This document shows positions 8,375 to 17,744 of a stretch of DNA of 55,422 nucleotides, piece after piece. How positions within the stretch are numbered: position 1 is the first letter of the stretch; each line of letters opens with the position of its first letter. The position numbers and the translations under genes are program-made. Below the pieces are notes generated by a model. The model made no database searches and was not told the origin of the DNA. It saw only the letters and a list, made by a program, of their open reading frames with translations. This DNA is from Rhodospirillaceae bacterium. GTDB taxonomy: Bacteria; Pseudomonadota; Alphaproteobacteria; MPNO01; UBA2964. The stretch is from NCBI GenBank assembly GCA_018660305.1, contig JABJKO010000350.1, positions 1 to 55,422 of the forward strand. Reading direction: 5' to 3'.

Positions 8375-9886
8375 ATGCTCGAAACCTTTCAGCTCCTGTC
8401 CGATGGTTTTTTAATCGCCTTTGAGCCGCTCAATTTGATGCTGATCGTCCTGGGCTGCGTCGCCGGCCTGTTTATCGGCGCGATGCCGGGGCTGGGGTCG
8501 GTCAATGGCGTCGCCATCCTGTTGCCCATGACGTTTCTGGTGCCGCCCACCGGCGCCATCATATTTCTCGGCGCTCTCTATTATGGCGCCATGTATGGTG
8601 GGGCGATCAGCTCCGTTATGCTGGGTATCCCCGGTGCGTCGACCGCGGTCGCGACAACCTTCGATGGCCGGCCCATGGCGTTGAACGGTAACGCCGATCG
8701 TGCGCTTGTTGCCGCGGCCAGTGCGTCTTTTGTCGGCGGCACCATTTCCATTGTCCTGTTCACCCTGTTCGCGCCGCCCCTCGCCGATGTTGCGCTGGCT
8801 TTCGGTCCCCCCGAAGAATTTGCCTTGATGATCCTGGCCTTTGCCACCTTCATCGGTCTTGGCAGCGACGATATTCCGAAGACATTTCTCTCGATCTTTC
8901 TGGGTCTTGCCCTGGCGACCGTCGGACTCGATATCGTCAGCGGCAGGCCGCGGCTGATCTTTTTCGATCTTCCGGGCTTCTTCCACGGGGTCAATTTTCT
9001 GGTGCTGGCCATCGGCATCTACGGCATCGGTGAAATGTTCTGGACCATCGAACAAAGCAAGGGGGACATGGTCGTCAGCCGGGCACAAGTGTCCGTCGCC
9101 GGTATCCTCGATGCGCTGCGGCGCGTGCTGGCAACCTGGAAGACCATGCTGATGGGATCGTTCCTCGGGTATTTCGTCGGAATTCTGCCGGCGGCCGGCG
9201 CGACGCCGGGCTCGTTGATGGCTTATGGCGTCGCCAAGACCATGACCAAGGAGCCCGAAACTTTCGGCAAGGGCAATATTCACGGCATCGTTGCGCCGGA
9301 AGCCGCCAACAACGCGGCCAGCACCGGCTCCATGTTGCCCATGCTCACGCTGGGGATACCCGGCTCGCCGACCACGGCCATCCTGCTCGGCGGCATGGTC
9401 ATCTGGGGCCTGGATCCGGGCCCCCGTCTGTTTATCGATCACAAGGATTTTGTCTGGGGGCTGATCGCCAGTCTCTATGCGGCCAATCTGTTTGCCGTTC
9501 TGATCAATATCGCCTTCATCCCCGCCTTCGTGGCGGTCCTCAAGATGCCGTTCACCATTCTCGCGCCGATTATTTATGTGCTGTGCGTGGTCGGCGGATA
9601 TGCGCCAACCAAGGCAATACACGACGTCTGGCTGATGCTGATCTTCGGTGTGATGGGATATCTCATGCGTAAGCTGGATTACCCGCTGGCACCGGCGGTG
9701 CTGGCCATTGTGCTGGGACCGCTGGCGGAAGCTTCCATGCGTCAGTCGCTGATCATGGAGCAGGGATCCTTTGCGATCTTTTTCAATCGGCCCATCGCCG
9801 GCACCATCATGGTGATCGCGATCGCGTTGCTGCTGTGGCCGTTGGTGACCGTGATCCGGAATCGCCTGAAGACAGTGACCGCGTAG
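8375..9886 (+). CDS. TTT large permease subunit (TctA family)
   Basis: A 503-residue protein of about twelve membrane segments and normal TctA length. Signature segments include GAMPGLGSVNGVAILLP near residue 35, MLGIPGASTAVATTFDG near 85, GILPAAGATPGSLMAYG near 270 and TLGIPGSPTTAILLGG near 325. It begins 18 bases after tctB and ends the operon. Unlike the minus-strand permease at 3016-4995 it is not fused to TctB, so the window holds both versions of the same transporter architecture. Confidence 0.92.
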   Translation: MLETFQLLSDGFLIAFEPLNLMLIVLGCVAGLFIGAMPGLGSVNGVAILLPMTFLVPPTGAIIFLGALYYGAMYGGAISSVMLGIPGASTAVATTFDGRPMALNGNADRALVAAASASFVGGTISIVLFTLFAPPLADVALAFGPPEEFALMILAFATFIGLGSDDIPKTFLSIFLGLALATVGLDIVSGRPRLIFFDLPGFFHGVNFLVLAIGIYGIGEMFWTIEQSKGDMVVSRAQVSVAGILDALRRVLATWKTMLMGSFLGYFVGILPAAGATPGSLMAYGVAKTMTKEPETFGKGNIHGIVAPEAANNAASTGSMLPMLTLGIPGSPTTAILLGGMVIWGLDPGPRLFIDHKDFVWGLIASLYAANLFAVLINIAFIPAFVAVLKMPFTILAPIIYVLCVVGGYAPTKAIHDVWLMLIFGVMGYLMRKLDYPLAPAVLAIVLGPLAEASMRQSLIMEQGSFAIFFNRPIAGTIMVIAIALLLWPLVTVIRNRLKTVTA

Positions 9887-9935
9887 GATGGCGGCTGGCC
9901 CTTTTTACAGGTTGGCTGTGGTGGTAAAAGAGGCT

Positions 9936-9960
9936 CCTGTGGTATACAGTATACCACAGG
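9936..9960 (+). promoter_or_regulatory. Perfect 25-base palindrome, operator of the GntR gene
   Basis: Arms CCTGTGGTATAC and GTATACCACAGG are exact complements around a single central A. The element lies about 50 bases before the GntR start codon and is not followed by a T-run, so it is an operator rather than a terminator. GTATAC cores of this kind are typical of FadR/GntR-FCD repressors. Autoregulation is the simplest reading. Confidence 0.65.
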
Positions 9961-10008
9961 TTTCAAAGACCGATAACGACCTTCCGATCTGAGTGCAGGA
10001 GCACCCCA

Positions 10009-10698
10009 GTGTCAACCGTTCGCCTCGCTGTTCAACCCATTGATATAAATTTCAGTCTCAAGGATCGCATCTATGAGGCGCTCAAGGAAACCATCGCTGA
10101 GATGGATATCTATGAGGGTGAAGGGGAGCCGCGTCTGGATGAACGGCAATTGTCGGAAGATCTCGGCGTCAGCCGCACGCCTGTGCGCGAGGCGATCGCG
10201 CGGCTTGAACAGGAAGGGCTGGTTCGAATCGTGCCGCGCCGCGGCGTTTTTGTCGCGCGCAAGACCAAGCAGGAAATCCTTGAAATGATCACCGTGTGGG
10301 CGGCGCTGGAAAGCATGGCGGCGCGCCTGATCACGGAAAACGCCAGCAACGAGGAAATAGCCGGGCTGCGGCCATTGTTTACCACCGTGGAAAACGACCG
10401 GATCCAGGCCAATATCGACGAATATTCAGGTCTGAACATCCGGTTTCATCAGGCCATTCTGCGGCTCAGTAAGTCCGATCTTCTGGTCGACATGACGGAG
10501 ACCCTGTTTATTCACATGCGGTCGATCCGGGCGCGCACCATCGGCGAAAAGGACCGGGCGCAGCGATCGATTATCGATCATTTGAACATCATAGAGGCGC
10601 TCGAGGCCCGCGATGCGGATCTTGCCGAGCGCCTGTCGCGTGAGCATACGCTCGGGCTCGCCGCGCATGTTGAACAGAACGTACATTATCTGGATTAG
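10009..10698 (+). CDS. GntR family transcriptional regulator with FCD ligand domain
   Basis: A 229-residue regulator. The N-terminal winged helix-turn-helix includes RQLSEDLGVSRTPVREAIAR and then EQEGLVRIVPRRGVFV. The C-terminal all-helical FCD domain (from about residue 85) contains the metal and ligand-binding His region (RFHQAILRLS, and later SREHTLGLAAHV). It starts at GTG with AGGAG 7 bases upstream. A perfect palindrome lies ahead of it, and a near-copy sits ahead of the tctCBA operon. FCD regulators usually respond to carboxylate catabolites, so it probably senses the imported acid or a product of it. Confidence 0.9.
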   Translation: MSTVRLAVQPIDINFSLKDRIYEALKETIAEMDIYEGEGEPRLDERQLSEDLGVSRTPVREAIARLEQEGLVRIVPRRGVFVARKTKQEILEMITVWAALESMAARLITENASNEEIAGLRPLFTTVENDRIQANIDEYSGLNIRFHQAILRLSKSDLLVDMTETLFIHMRSIRARTIGEKDRAQRSIIDHLNIIEALEARDADLAERLSREHTLGLAAHVEQNVHYLD

Positions 10699-10781
10699 GG
10701 ACTGGTCATCGCCGCGCTGAGCTGGCGACATAACAAAGAGCGCTGGAGTTCAATCCGGCGAAGATCGCAAGGGATGGGGAT

Positions 10782-12521
10782 ATGGCTGACACAGCAAGTC
10801 AATTAGAGGCCAAAGAGGCACAGGAGGCCGGGGCGCTGACGGATGGATTTCACCTGGTCATCGATGCGCTCAAGCTCAACCACATCGACACCATCTATAA
10901 TGTACCCGGTATTCCAATCACTGATTTGGGCCGTTATATGCAGGCCGCGGGGATGCGGGTCCTCTCGTTCCGGCATGAGCAAAACGCGGGCTACGCCGCG
11001 TCCATCGCCGGTTTCCTGACCAAGAAACCCGGTATCTGCCTCACCGTGTCGGCGCCCGGGTTTCTCAATGGTCTCACCGCGCTGGCGCACGCGACCACCA
11101 ACTGCTTCCCGATGATCCTGATCAGCGGCTCGTCCGAGCGCGAGATTGTCGATCTGCAGCAGGGCGACTATGAGGAGATGGACCAACTCGCCATCGCCAA
11201 GCCGCTTTGTAAGGCCGCCTACCGTGTGCTGCATGCCGAGGACATCGGCATTGGTATCGCGCGCGCCATCCGCGCCGCCGTGTCCGGCCGCCCGGGCGGT
11301 GTGTATCTCGATCTGCCGGCAAAGGTTTTCGCCCAGGCGATGGATGCCGAAGCGGGTGAAAAAACGCTGGTAAAAGTCATCGATGCAGCGCCGCGCCAGC
11401 TGCCGTCGCCGGACTCGGTGGCGCGTGCGCTCGCGGTGCTCAAAGGCGCCGAGCGACCGCTGATCATCCTCGGCAAGGGGGCCGCCTATGCCCAGGCCGA
11501 TGACGAAATCCGGGCGCTGGTGGAAAAAAGCGGCATTCCCTATCTGCCCATGAGCATGGCAAAGGGGCTGTTGCCGGATACGCATCCGCAGTCGGCGGGC
11601 GCGGCCCGCTCGCTGGTACTGAAGGACGCCGATGTGGTGATGATGATCGGCGCCCGTCTCAACTGGCTCCTGTCCCACGGCAAGGGAAAGACCTGGGGCG
11701 ATAAACCCAAGAAGTTTGTGCAGATCGATATCGAACCAAGGGAGATGGACAGCAATGTGGAGATCGCGGCTCCCGTGGTCGGCGATATCGGTTCCTGTGT
11801 CTCGGCTCTGCTGGACGGTATGGGTGAAGATTGGGCCGGGCCTCCGGACGGCTGGACCAGCGAGATCAGGGCCAAGGTTGAAAGTAACGTTGCCCGCATG
11901 GCGCCGCGGCTGCAAAACAACAACGTGCCGATGGATTACCACGGCGCGCTTGGTGCGCTGCGCGCAATCATCAAAGAGCGTCCCGATGCGATCCTCGTCA
12001 ATGAGGGCGCCAACACGCTCGATTTCGCCCGCAGCATCATCGATATGTACCAGCCCCGCAAACGGCTGGATGTGGGGACCTGGGGCATCATGGGGGTCGG
12101 CATGGGGACGGCTATTGCGGCTGCCGTGGAGACCGGCAAGCCGGTGCTGGCCGTCGAAGGCGATAGCGCCTTCGGATTTTCGGGTATGGAGGTTGAGACG
12201 ATCTGCCGCTACAACCTGCCGATCTGCGTTGTTGTTTTCAATAACGGTGGAATTTATCGCGGCACCGACGTCAATCCCACCGGCGGATCCGATGCCGCGA
12301 CAACCGTATTCGTCAAGGACGCCCGCTACGACAAGATGATGGAGGCGTTCGGCGGCGTCGGAATCCATGTCACGTCACCCGATGAATTGAGCCGTGCGGT
12401 GAACGAGGCCATGGATTCCGGTAAACCGACCCTGGTGAACGCCGTGATCGACGCAGAGGCTGGCACGGAAAGTGGCCGTATCGGCAACCTCAACCCTCAA
12501 AGCGTTGTGTCCAAGAAATAG
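10782..12521 (+). CDS. oxc: Oxalyl-CoA decarboxylase
   Basis: A 579-residue thiamine-diphosphate enzyme that converts oxalyl-CoA to formyl-CoA and CO2. It matches the known oxalate enzyme along its whole length: ELTDGFH-like N-terminus ([15 protein letters not shown]), the catalytic glutamate E66 in [41 protein letters not shown], and the diphosphate/Mg site starting G460-D461 ([20 protein letters not shown]). The C-terminus [17 protein letters not shown] also matches. Its partner formyl-CoA transferase is encoded 37 bases downstream. The pair lets the cell degrade oxalate, releasing formate. Confidence 0.96.
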   Translation: MADTASQLEAKEAQEAGALTDGFHLVIDALKLNHIDTIYNVPGIPITDLGRYMQAAGMRVLSFRHEQNAGYAASIAGFLTKKPGICLTVSAPGFLNGLTALAHATTNCFPMILISGSSEREIVDLQQGDYEEMDQLAIAKPLCKAAYRVLHAEDIGIGIARAIRAAVSGRPGGVYLDLPAKVFAQAMDAEAGEKTLVKVIDAAPRQLPSPDSVARALAVLKGAERPLIILGKGAAYAQADDEIRALVEKSGIPYLPMSMAKGLLPDTHPQSAGAARSLVLKDADVVMMIGARLNWLLSHGKGKTWGDKPKKFVQIDIEPREMDSNVEIAAPVVGDIGSCVSALLDGMGEDWAGPPDGWTSEIRAKVESNVARMAPRLQNNNVPMDYHGALGALRAIIKERPDAILVNEGANTLDFARSIIDMYQPRKRLDVGTWGIMGVGMGTAIAAAVETGKPVLAVEGDSAFGFSGMEVETICRYNLPICVVVFNNGGIYRGTDVNPTGGSDAATTVFVKDARYDKMMEAFGGVGIHVTSPDELSRAVNEAMDSGKPTLVNAVIDAEAGTESGRIGNLNPQSVVSKK

Positions 12522-12558
12522 TTAGCTGTATTAGACCAAGGAAAGAGAAGAGGAAATT

Positions 12559-13809
12559 ATGGGAAAAGCGCTGGAGGGCGTCCGTATTCTGGACATGACC
12601 CACGTTCAATCAGGTCCGACCTGCACGCAGTTGCTGGCATGGTTCGGCGCAGACGTGATCAAGGTGGAACGTCCCGGGGTTGGCGATGCGACACGCGGCC
12701 AGCTGCGCGATATTCCCGATGTGGACAGCCTTTATTTTACGATGCTGAACCACAACAAGCGCAGCGTGACCCTCAACCCCAAGACCGAGGAGGGCAACAA
12801 GATTTTCACCAAGCTCATCGAGGAATGCGATGTGATGGTGGAAAATTTTGCGCCCGGTGCCATCGACCGCATGGGATTTCCCTGGGAAAAGATCCAGGAG
12901 CTCAACCCGCGCATGATCTATGCGTCGGTCAAGGGATTCGGCCCCGGTCCCTACGAGGATTGCAAGGTCTATGAGAACGTTGCCCAATGTACCGGCGGGG
13001 CGGCGTCGACCACAGGCTTTCTTGATGGACCGCCGTTGGTCACCGGCGCCCAGATCGGCGATTCCGGCACCGGGCTCCATCTGGCGTTCGGTATCGTGAC
13101 GGCGCTCTATCACCGTGAACAATCAGGCAAGGGACAGCGGGTCGAATGCGCCATGCAGGACGGCGTGCTCAACCTGGCCCGGGTGAAGCTGCGCGACCAG
13201 CAGCGTCTCGCCCATGGTCCTCTGAATGAATACAGCCAAGCGGGCCAGGATATCCCGTTTGGTGAGGCGACGCCGCGGGCGGGTAACGATTCCGGCGGCG
13301 GCCAGCCGGGCTGGATCCTGAAGTGCAAAGGCTGGGAGACGGATCCCAACGCCTATGTCTATTTCATCACCCAGGCGGCGGTATGGGGCAATATCTGCGA
13401 TCTGATCGGCAAGCCCGAATGGAAGGAAGATCCCGGCTACGCCAAGCCCGACGCCCGGCTCGACAAGATCAAGCCGATTTTCGATGCCATTGAAGAATGG
13501 ACCATGACGCTCGACAAGTTCGACGTAATGAATCAATGCAACCCGCTCAACATTCCCTGCGGGCCCATATTGTCGATGAAGGAGCTGGCGGAGGAGCCGT
13601 CCTTGCGGGCGACCGGTACGGTGGTCGAAGTCGATCACCCGGAGCGCGGCAAATATCTCAGTGTCGGCAATCCGGTCAAGTTGTCGGAGTCGCCTTCCGA
13701 GGTCGAGCGATCGCCCTTGCTTGGCGAGCATACGGAGGAGATATTGAAGACGGTCGTCGGGCTGACCGACGATGAGATTGCCGCGGCCCGCGAATCCGGG
13801 GCGATTTAA
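12559..13809 (+). CDS. frc: Formyl-CoA:oxalate CoA-transferase
   Basis: A 416-residue class III CoA-transferase (CaiB/BaiF fold) that moves CoA from formyl-CoA to oxalate. The catalytic aspartate is D168 in [13 protein letters not shown], one residue from the D169 position of the characterised oxalate enzyme. Other family segments are [17 protein letters not shown] and [12 protein letters not shown]. The start follows AGAGGAAATT. CaiB-type proteins are hard to assign alone, but direct adjacency to oxc makes formyl-CoA transferase the clear choice. Together the two enzymes form a cycle in which CoA is never lost. Confidence 0.94.
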   Translation: MGKALEGVRILDMTHVQSGPTCTQLLAWFGADVIKVERPGVGDATRGQLRDIPDVDSLYFTMLNHNKRSVTLNPKTEEGNKIFTKLIEECDVMVENFAPGAIDRMGFPWEKIQELNPRMIYASVKGFGPGPYEDCKVYENVAQCTGGAASTTGFLDGPPLVTGAQIGDSGTGLHLAFGIVTALYHREQSGKGQRVECAMQDGVLNLARVKLRDQQRLAHGPLNEYSQAGQDIPFGEATPRAGNDSGGGQPGWILKCKGWETDPNAYVYFITQAAVWGNICDLIGKPEWKEDPGYAKPDARLDKIKPIFDAIEEWTMTLDKFDVMNQCNPLNIPCGPILSMKELAEEPSLRATGTVVEVDHPERGKYLSVGNPVKLSESPSEVERSPLLGEHTEEILKTVVGLTDDEIAAARESGAI

Positions 13810-13855
13810 GCGGTAAGCCGGACCGGCAGGCACCGGTAAACCCAGGGAGAACGCG

Positions 13856-14560
13856 ATGCGTGTTGTAGACCTAAGCATGACGGTATCGAACTGGGATCAG
13901 AACTCCTTCGCGCCGGAAGAAACCTATTTCAAGTTGCGGCCCATCGTGAACTGGGATGATCATGGTTTTGTTTCCAATATGGTGGAGATGACCGTTCATG
14001 CCGGCACCCATGTGGATTCGCCGCATCATTTTTTCCGCGACATGCCCTCCATCGACCAGATTCCCGCCGATGACTTCATGGGCGACGCGGTGGTCGTGGA
14101 TCTAACCTTCAAGGGTCATGCCAACGCGCGCATCACCCCGGAAGACATGGAACAGGCCGAGGCCGCGCTCGCCAAGGAAGGCATTGCGCTGGAGCCGGGC
14201 CTGATTCTGCTTCTGAGGACGGACTGGCCTAACAGCAAGTCGCCCCTCGATCCGTCCTGGTGGAACGAATCGCCCTGTCTGACCAAGGAAGCGGCGGAAT
14301 GGATCGTTGCCAGGCAACCGCGCGCGGTCGGATTCGATTTTGCGCAGGAGGAAAAAGGCGGCGAGCACGAATACGAGAAGGCCGAGGAAATCCTGTCGGG
14401 CGCCATGCGGGTCCACAAGGCTATGCTGCCCAAACTCACCTTCCAGATCGAAAATCTGATCAATCTCGATCAGCTACCGTCGACGCTCAAAATCATTGCG
14501 CTTCCCGCCAAATGGAATTCGGAATCGGCGCCGGCGCGGGTGATCGGTCTCATCGACTGA
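13856..14560 (+). CDS. Cyclase family metal-dependent hydrolase (KynB-like)
   Basis: A 234-residue protein of the cyclase / kynurenine formamidase / isatin hydrolase superfamily. The metal-binding signature HAGTHVDSPHHF gives ligands H48, H52 and D54, with H57/H58 as likely catalytic residues. The start follows CAGGGAGAACGCG. These enzymes hydrolyse N-formyl amides, cyclic amides or lactones. It lies in the oxc-frc operon (46 bases after frc). A role in removing a formyl group, or in opening a ring such as isatin, is possible. An indoleamine 2,3-dioxygenase gene lies 1.8 kb away, which would fit N-formylkynurenine as substrate, but this is inference. Confidence 0.85.
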   Translation: MRVVDLSMTVSNWDQNSFAPEETYFKLRPIVNWDDHGFVSNMVEMTVHAGTHVDSPHHFFRDMPSIDQIPADDFMGDAVVVDLTFKGHANARITPEDMEQAEAALAKEGIALEPGLILLLRTDWPNSKSPLDPSWWNESPCLTKEAAEWIVARQPRAVGFDFAQEEKGGEHEYEKAEEILSGAMRVHKAMLPKLTFQIENLINLDQLPSTLKIIALPAKWNSESAPARVIGLID

Positions 14561-14579
14561 ACAGGATTGTACGGCCGCA

Positions 14580-15329
14580 ATGTATGGATGGCGCGCCCGG
14601 CTGGGCCGGATAAACCCCTCTCCCGAAACGGTGGGGGACGAAGAATGGCGCCGTCTGTGCCCCGACGGTACGACGGTTGTCAGTACCCGTATGTTTATAG
14701 AAGCGGTGGATAGCGACGGGCTGACCGCCATGGTCGGGAACGTGGAGCGGGCCGCAAAAGAGCTCGCGACCGCGCGGCCCGACGTCATTCTGATGGCGGG
14801 CACGGCCGGCGCCTTCAATGGCGGACCAGGGTTCGATCGGGAACTTTCCAGGCGCATCGAGGATGCCTCCGGCGTGCCGGGAACCACGACCATGACCGCC
14901 GTGCTTGAGGCTCTGGATGCCCTCGATATTCAGCGCATTGCCGTGGCGACATCCTATATCGCGTCGGTCGACGAAAGCCTCGCCGCGGTATTGCGTGCCA
15001 GTGGCCGTGACGTGGTCCTGATCCGCGGCATGGATATCCTAAAAAGCATCGACATGGGGGACATCTCACCGGAGGCCGTATATCGCTTCGCCCGCGAGAC
15101 GGTTGCCGCGGCAGAAGGCGCCGATGGGTGCCTGCTTTCCTGCGGCAACTGGCGCACGCTGGAATCCGTGACACCGCTCGAAGCGGAATTCGGGATACCG
15201 GTGATTACCAGTAACCAGGCAGGGATCTGGCAGTCTCTGCGTATGGCCGATGTATCGACGCAGGACGTTAGCGGCGGCGGCCGGCTGTTTTCACTGCCGG
15301 GCAAGCGGAAGCAAGGCAAAATCTCATGA
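14580..15329 (+). CDS. Asp/Glu racemase superfamily protein, arylmalonate decarboxylase-like
   Basis: A 249-residue protein of the aspartate/glutamate racemase - maleate isomerase - arylmalonate decarboxylase superfamily. Racemases and maleate isomerases use two cysteines. Here the first position is G74 (MAGTAGAF) and only C188 (LLSCGNWRTLE) remains, exactly as in arylmalonate decarboxylase. T75, Y126 and G189 of that enzyme's dioxyanion hole are also present at the same numbers, while its S76 is Ala here. The C-terminus ends in GRLFS, as in that enzyme. A cofactor-free malonate-type decarboxylase is therefore likelier than a racemase. Its stop overlaps the next start by four bases (ATGA). 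Confidence 0.75.
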   Translation: MYGWRARLGRINPSPETVGDEEWRRLCPDGTTVVSTRMFIEAVDSDGLTAMVGNVERAAKELATARPDVILMAGTAGAFNGGPGFDRELSRRIEDASGVPGTTTMTAVLEALDALDIQRIAVATSYIASVDESLAAVLRASGRDVVLIRGMDILKSIDMGDISPEAVYRFARETVAAAEGADGCLLSCGNWRTLESVTPLEAEFGIPVITSNQAGIWQSLRMADVSTQDVSGGGRLFSLPGKRKQGKIS

Positions 15330-16318
15330 AGGCGATCCGTGTGCATGAGTTGGGCGGGCCCGAGGTGCTGCGCTATGAAGACGTTCCCGAACCGGAACCG
15401 GCTGCGGGCGAAGCGCTGGTGAGGATCGAGGCGGCGGGGGTCAATTTTCTCGACATCTATTATCGCAGCGGATTTCACTGGGGCGGGCATCACGGCCGAA
15501 ATCTGCCTTATATACCCGGGGCCGAAGGGGCTGGCACCGTCGTGGCGGTCGGTGATGGTGTGACCGGGTTTACTGTTGGCGACCGTGTCGCCTATGGCAT
15601 CTCAAACGGTCAGGGCTCCTATGCAGAGCTCAAGCCGGTGCCCGCGTGGCACCTGTTCCAGATTCCCGATGCGGTGGATTTCATGACGGCCGGGGCTGTC
15701 ATGCAGCAGGGAATGACAGCCCATTATTTGTCCAACAGCGTTTTTCCGCTGGAAAAATCCCACACTGCGCTGGTTCACGCCGCGGCGGGCGGAACCGGAT
15801 TGCTGCTGGTCCAGATGGCCAAGCGCCGCGGCGCGACGGTCATTGGAACGGTGTCCACCGCGGAAAAGGCCGCCCTGGTCAGCGAGGCCGGCGCCGATGA
15901 GGTGATTGTGACCGGCGAACAGGATTTTCTGGCGGCGGTTCGGGATCTGACCGACCATCAAGGGGTCGACGTGGTTTTCGATTCAGTGGGTCTGGATACG
16001 TTCGAACGGAGCCTGGACTGTCTGGCGCCCAAGGGCGCCATGGTTCTTTACGGTCAGTCGAGCGGGCCGGTCCCCCCAATGGATACCGCCGTTCTCAACG
16101 CCAAGGGATCGCTGTCCCTGTGGCGCCCCAGCTTGACTCATTACGTGGCGGATCGGCACGACGTTCAGCAACGGGCCGGCGATATTTTCCGGTGGATCGA
16201 GAGCGGCGACCTGGCGGTGACCATCGGCGGATCGTTTTCGCTCGCCGAAGCGGCCGATGCGCACAGACTGCTGGCGTCCCGCGCATCGACGGGAAAACTC
16301 GTTCTCAAACCCGCTTAA
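15326..16318 (+). CDS. Zinc-independent quinone oxidoreductase (MDR superfamily)
   Basis: A 330-residue NADPH:quinone reductase of the QOR group. It has the N-terminal MKAIRVHELGGPEVL, GVNFLDIYYRSG, IPGAEGAGTVVAVGDGVTGF, and the nucleotide-binding AAAGGTGLLLVQMAKRRGA. The cysteines and histidines that bind catalytic zinc in alcohol dehydrogenases are absent. It is translationally coupled to the preceding gene through an ATGA overlap, so it belongs to the oxc-frc operon. It reduces quinones or activated enones with NADPH. Its stop codon overlaps that of the convergent dioxygenase gene in the tetranucleotide TTAA. Confidence 0.9.
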   Translation: MKAIRVHELGGPEVLRYEDVPEPEPAAGEALVRIEAAGVNFLDIYYRSGFHWGGHHGRNLPYIPGAEGAGTVVAVGDGVTGFTVGDRVAYGISNGQGSYAELKPVPAWHLFQIPDAVDFMTAGAVMQQGMTAHYLSNSVFPLEKSHTALVHAAAGGTGLLLVQMAKRRGATVIGTVSTAEKAALVSEAGADEVIVTGEQDFLAAVRDLTDHQGVDVVFDSVGLDTFERSLDCLAPKGAMVLYGQSSGPVPPMDTAVLNAKGSLSLWRPSLTHYVADRHDVQQRAGDIFRWIESGDLAVTIGGSFSLAEAADAHRLLASRASTGKLVLKPA

Positions 16319-17511
16319 GAATTTTTGCCGATCTGGCTCGACTGCGTCTCATCGCGGTGTTTCTTGAGATATGGCATGAAGGGTGTTCCCCCGGTGCCGA
16401 CGGCGTTGGGGTTGGTACAGCTTTCCTGCGCCTGACGGAAGATATAGCTGGCGGCATATTCCAGGTGGATCGAGCGGAATTCCTCCATACCGCGCAGACA
16501 GGCATTATAGGCGTCGGTGAGTGGGGCTTCGCCATCCCCGTCGCCGGTGACGAATTCACGAATTGTCGATTGTCGCTCCACGGCTTGGACAAAAGCGCGA
16601 TGGCCCGAGGGCATATAGTCCCGCATTTCCATCAGATATTCCCGTAGCTCGTCCTTTTGGTGTGCAACACCGAGCGTGGCGTCGAGCGCCGGGATGATGC
16701 CGCTCTGGGCCCCGGTTTCGCCGCGGAATGTCTGCGGCTTGCCCTTAAAATCGTTGACGCCGTCATAGATGACACCGTTGGGCAAGGCCGGGTTGTTCTT
16801 CCAACCGTGAATATAGGGACGCACCCGGTGATAGTAGATATAGGGGTCGCAATAGTCGGGCATGCGCTTCAGGGTGGCGGTCATGGCCGTCAGGCTTGCC
16901 GATATTTCCGTAAGCTCGGTGGTCAGTGTCGCCGCGTCTTTCTTCGCGGCTGCGGCAATAGCGGTCGGGATGGCGCGGATGGCCTGTGCCGCTTTTGCCT
17001 CAATATCCACATGGATCAGGATGAACCAGTCTTCGTCCGCTCCACCAAGAAAATTCTGCAGGATGGTCAGGTTTTCCAGTTCGATGGGTCGCTTGCGGTC
17101 GATACGGCCCCAATTGTCGATGGCATAGGACGCATAGGACAGCACCGGCGGGCGGCCAAGCTGGGCGGCGATCTGGAACCAGGGGACCGCGATATTCTCC
17201 GGTATTCGTTCCGCCGCGTCGCCGGCGCACCATACATAACCGTGTCCCAGATATGACAGCAGCATCATGGCCCGCCGCATGGCGCGCGGATCGTCCAGGG
17301 CACCCGCCGTTAATCGCGGCAGACCGTCGATGGTGCGTCTCAGGCAACCGGCGACGATCAGCTTCGGTAACGCGTGGGCGATCTCTTCCCATGCCGCATA
17401 GTGCGACGAGAGTTCGCGCAGCGGGTCGTCTGCCGGAAGGAAACCATGTCCGGGGTCAATGCCGAAAATCGACAAATCGTCCAAAGGCATATCGATGGGC
17501 TGGACCAACAT
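16315..17511 (-). CDS. Indoleamine 2,3-dioxygenase family protein
   Basis: A 398-residue heme dioxygenase. The start at 17511 has AGGAG seven bases upstream; an in-frame ATG at 17550 would add 13 residues without such a site. Family segments include RPPVLSYASYAIDNWGR and PYIYYHRVRPYIHGW. The proximal heme ligand H349 is in FRSIHLEYAASYIFRQ, followed by GTGGTPFMPYLKKHRDET. IDO proteins open the indole ring of tryptophan or related indoles to an N-formyl product. A KynB-like hydrolase and an aryl-CoA ligase flank it, so an indole-to-anthranilate-like route is possible. Its true substrate is not known, as bacterial homologues differ from tryptophan-specific enzymes. Confidence 0.9.
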   Translation of the reverse strand: MLVQPIDMPLDDLSIFGIDPGHGFLPADDPLRELSSHYAAWEEIAHALPKLIVAGCLRRTIDGLPRLTAGALDDPRAMRRAMMLLSYLGHGYVWCAGDAAERIPENIAVPWFQIAAQLGRPPVLSYASYAIDNWGRIDRKRPIELENLTILQNFLGGADEDWFILIHVDIEAKAAQAIRAIPTAIAAAAKKDAATLTTELTEISASLTAMTATLKRMPDYCDPYIYYHRVRPYIHGWKNNPALPNGVIYDGVNDFKGKPQTFRGETGAQSGIIPALDATLGVAHQKDELREYLMEMRDYMPSGHRAFVQAVERQSTIREFVTGDGDGEAPLTDAYNACLRGMEEFRSIHLEYAASYIFRQAQESCTNPNAVGTGGTPFMPYLKKHRDETQSSQIGKNS

Positions 17512-17744
17512 AGGCTGTCTCCTCGCGTGCTCGTGCGGCGACGCCGACATTCGAGCGCAGGCTATCCTATAAAGAGTCCGGGAAACCCTATGGGAGTATT
17601 GCCTAACAAAACCTTACCAGGGTGAGGTGCGGCACAATGTTCACGTTTCTCCAAATAATCGGTCCTTGCCCTTGCCCTGACGCTCTGGCTGAGGAAAAAT
17701 CGCGCCACTGTTTGATAGATTACCGGGAGAGGGACGGAGCAACC

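Noticed and set aside
9936..9960. Rho-independent terminator for tctA
   Set aside because: The stem has a single-base centre, is not followed by a T-run, and its core recurs in a promoter region at 6658-6672, so an operator is the better reading.
10803..12368. A 521-codon open frame on the minus strand
   Set aside because: It is antisense to oxc, which is conserved along its full length; the antisense product has no recognisable domain.
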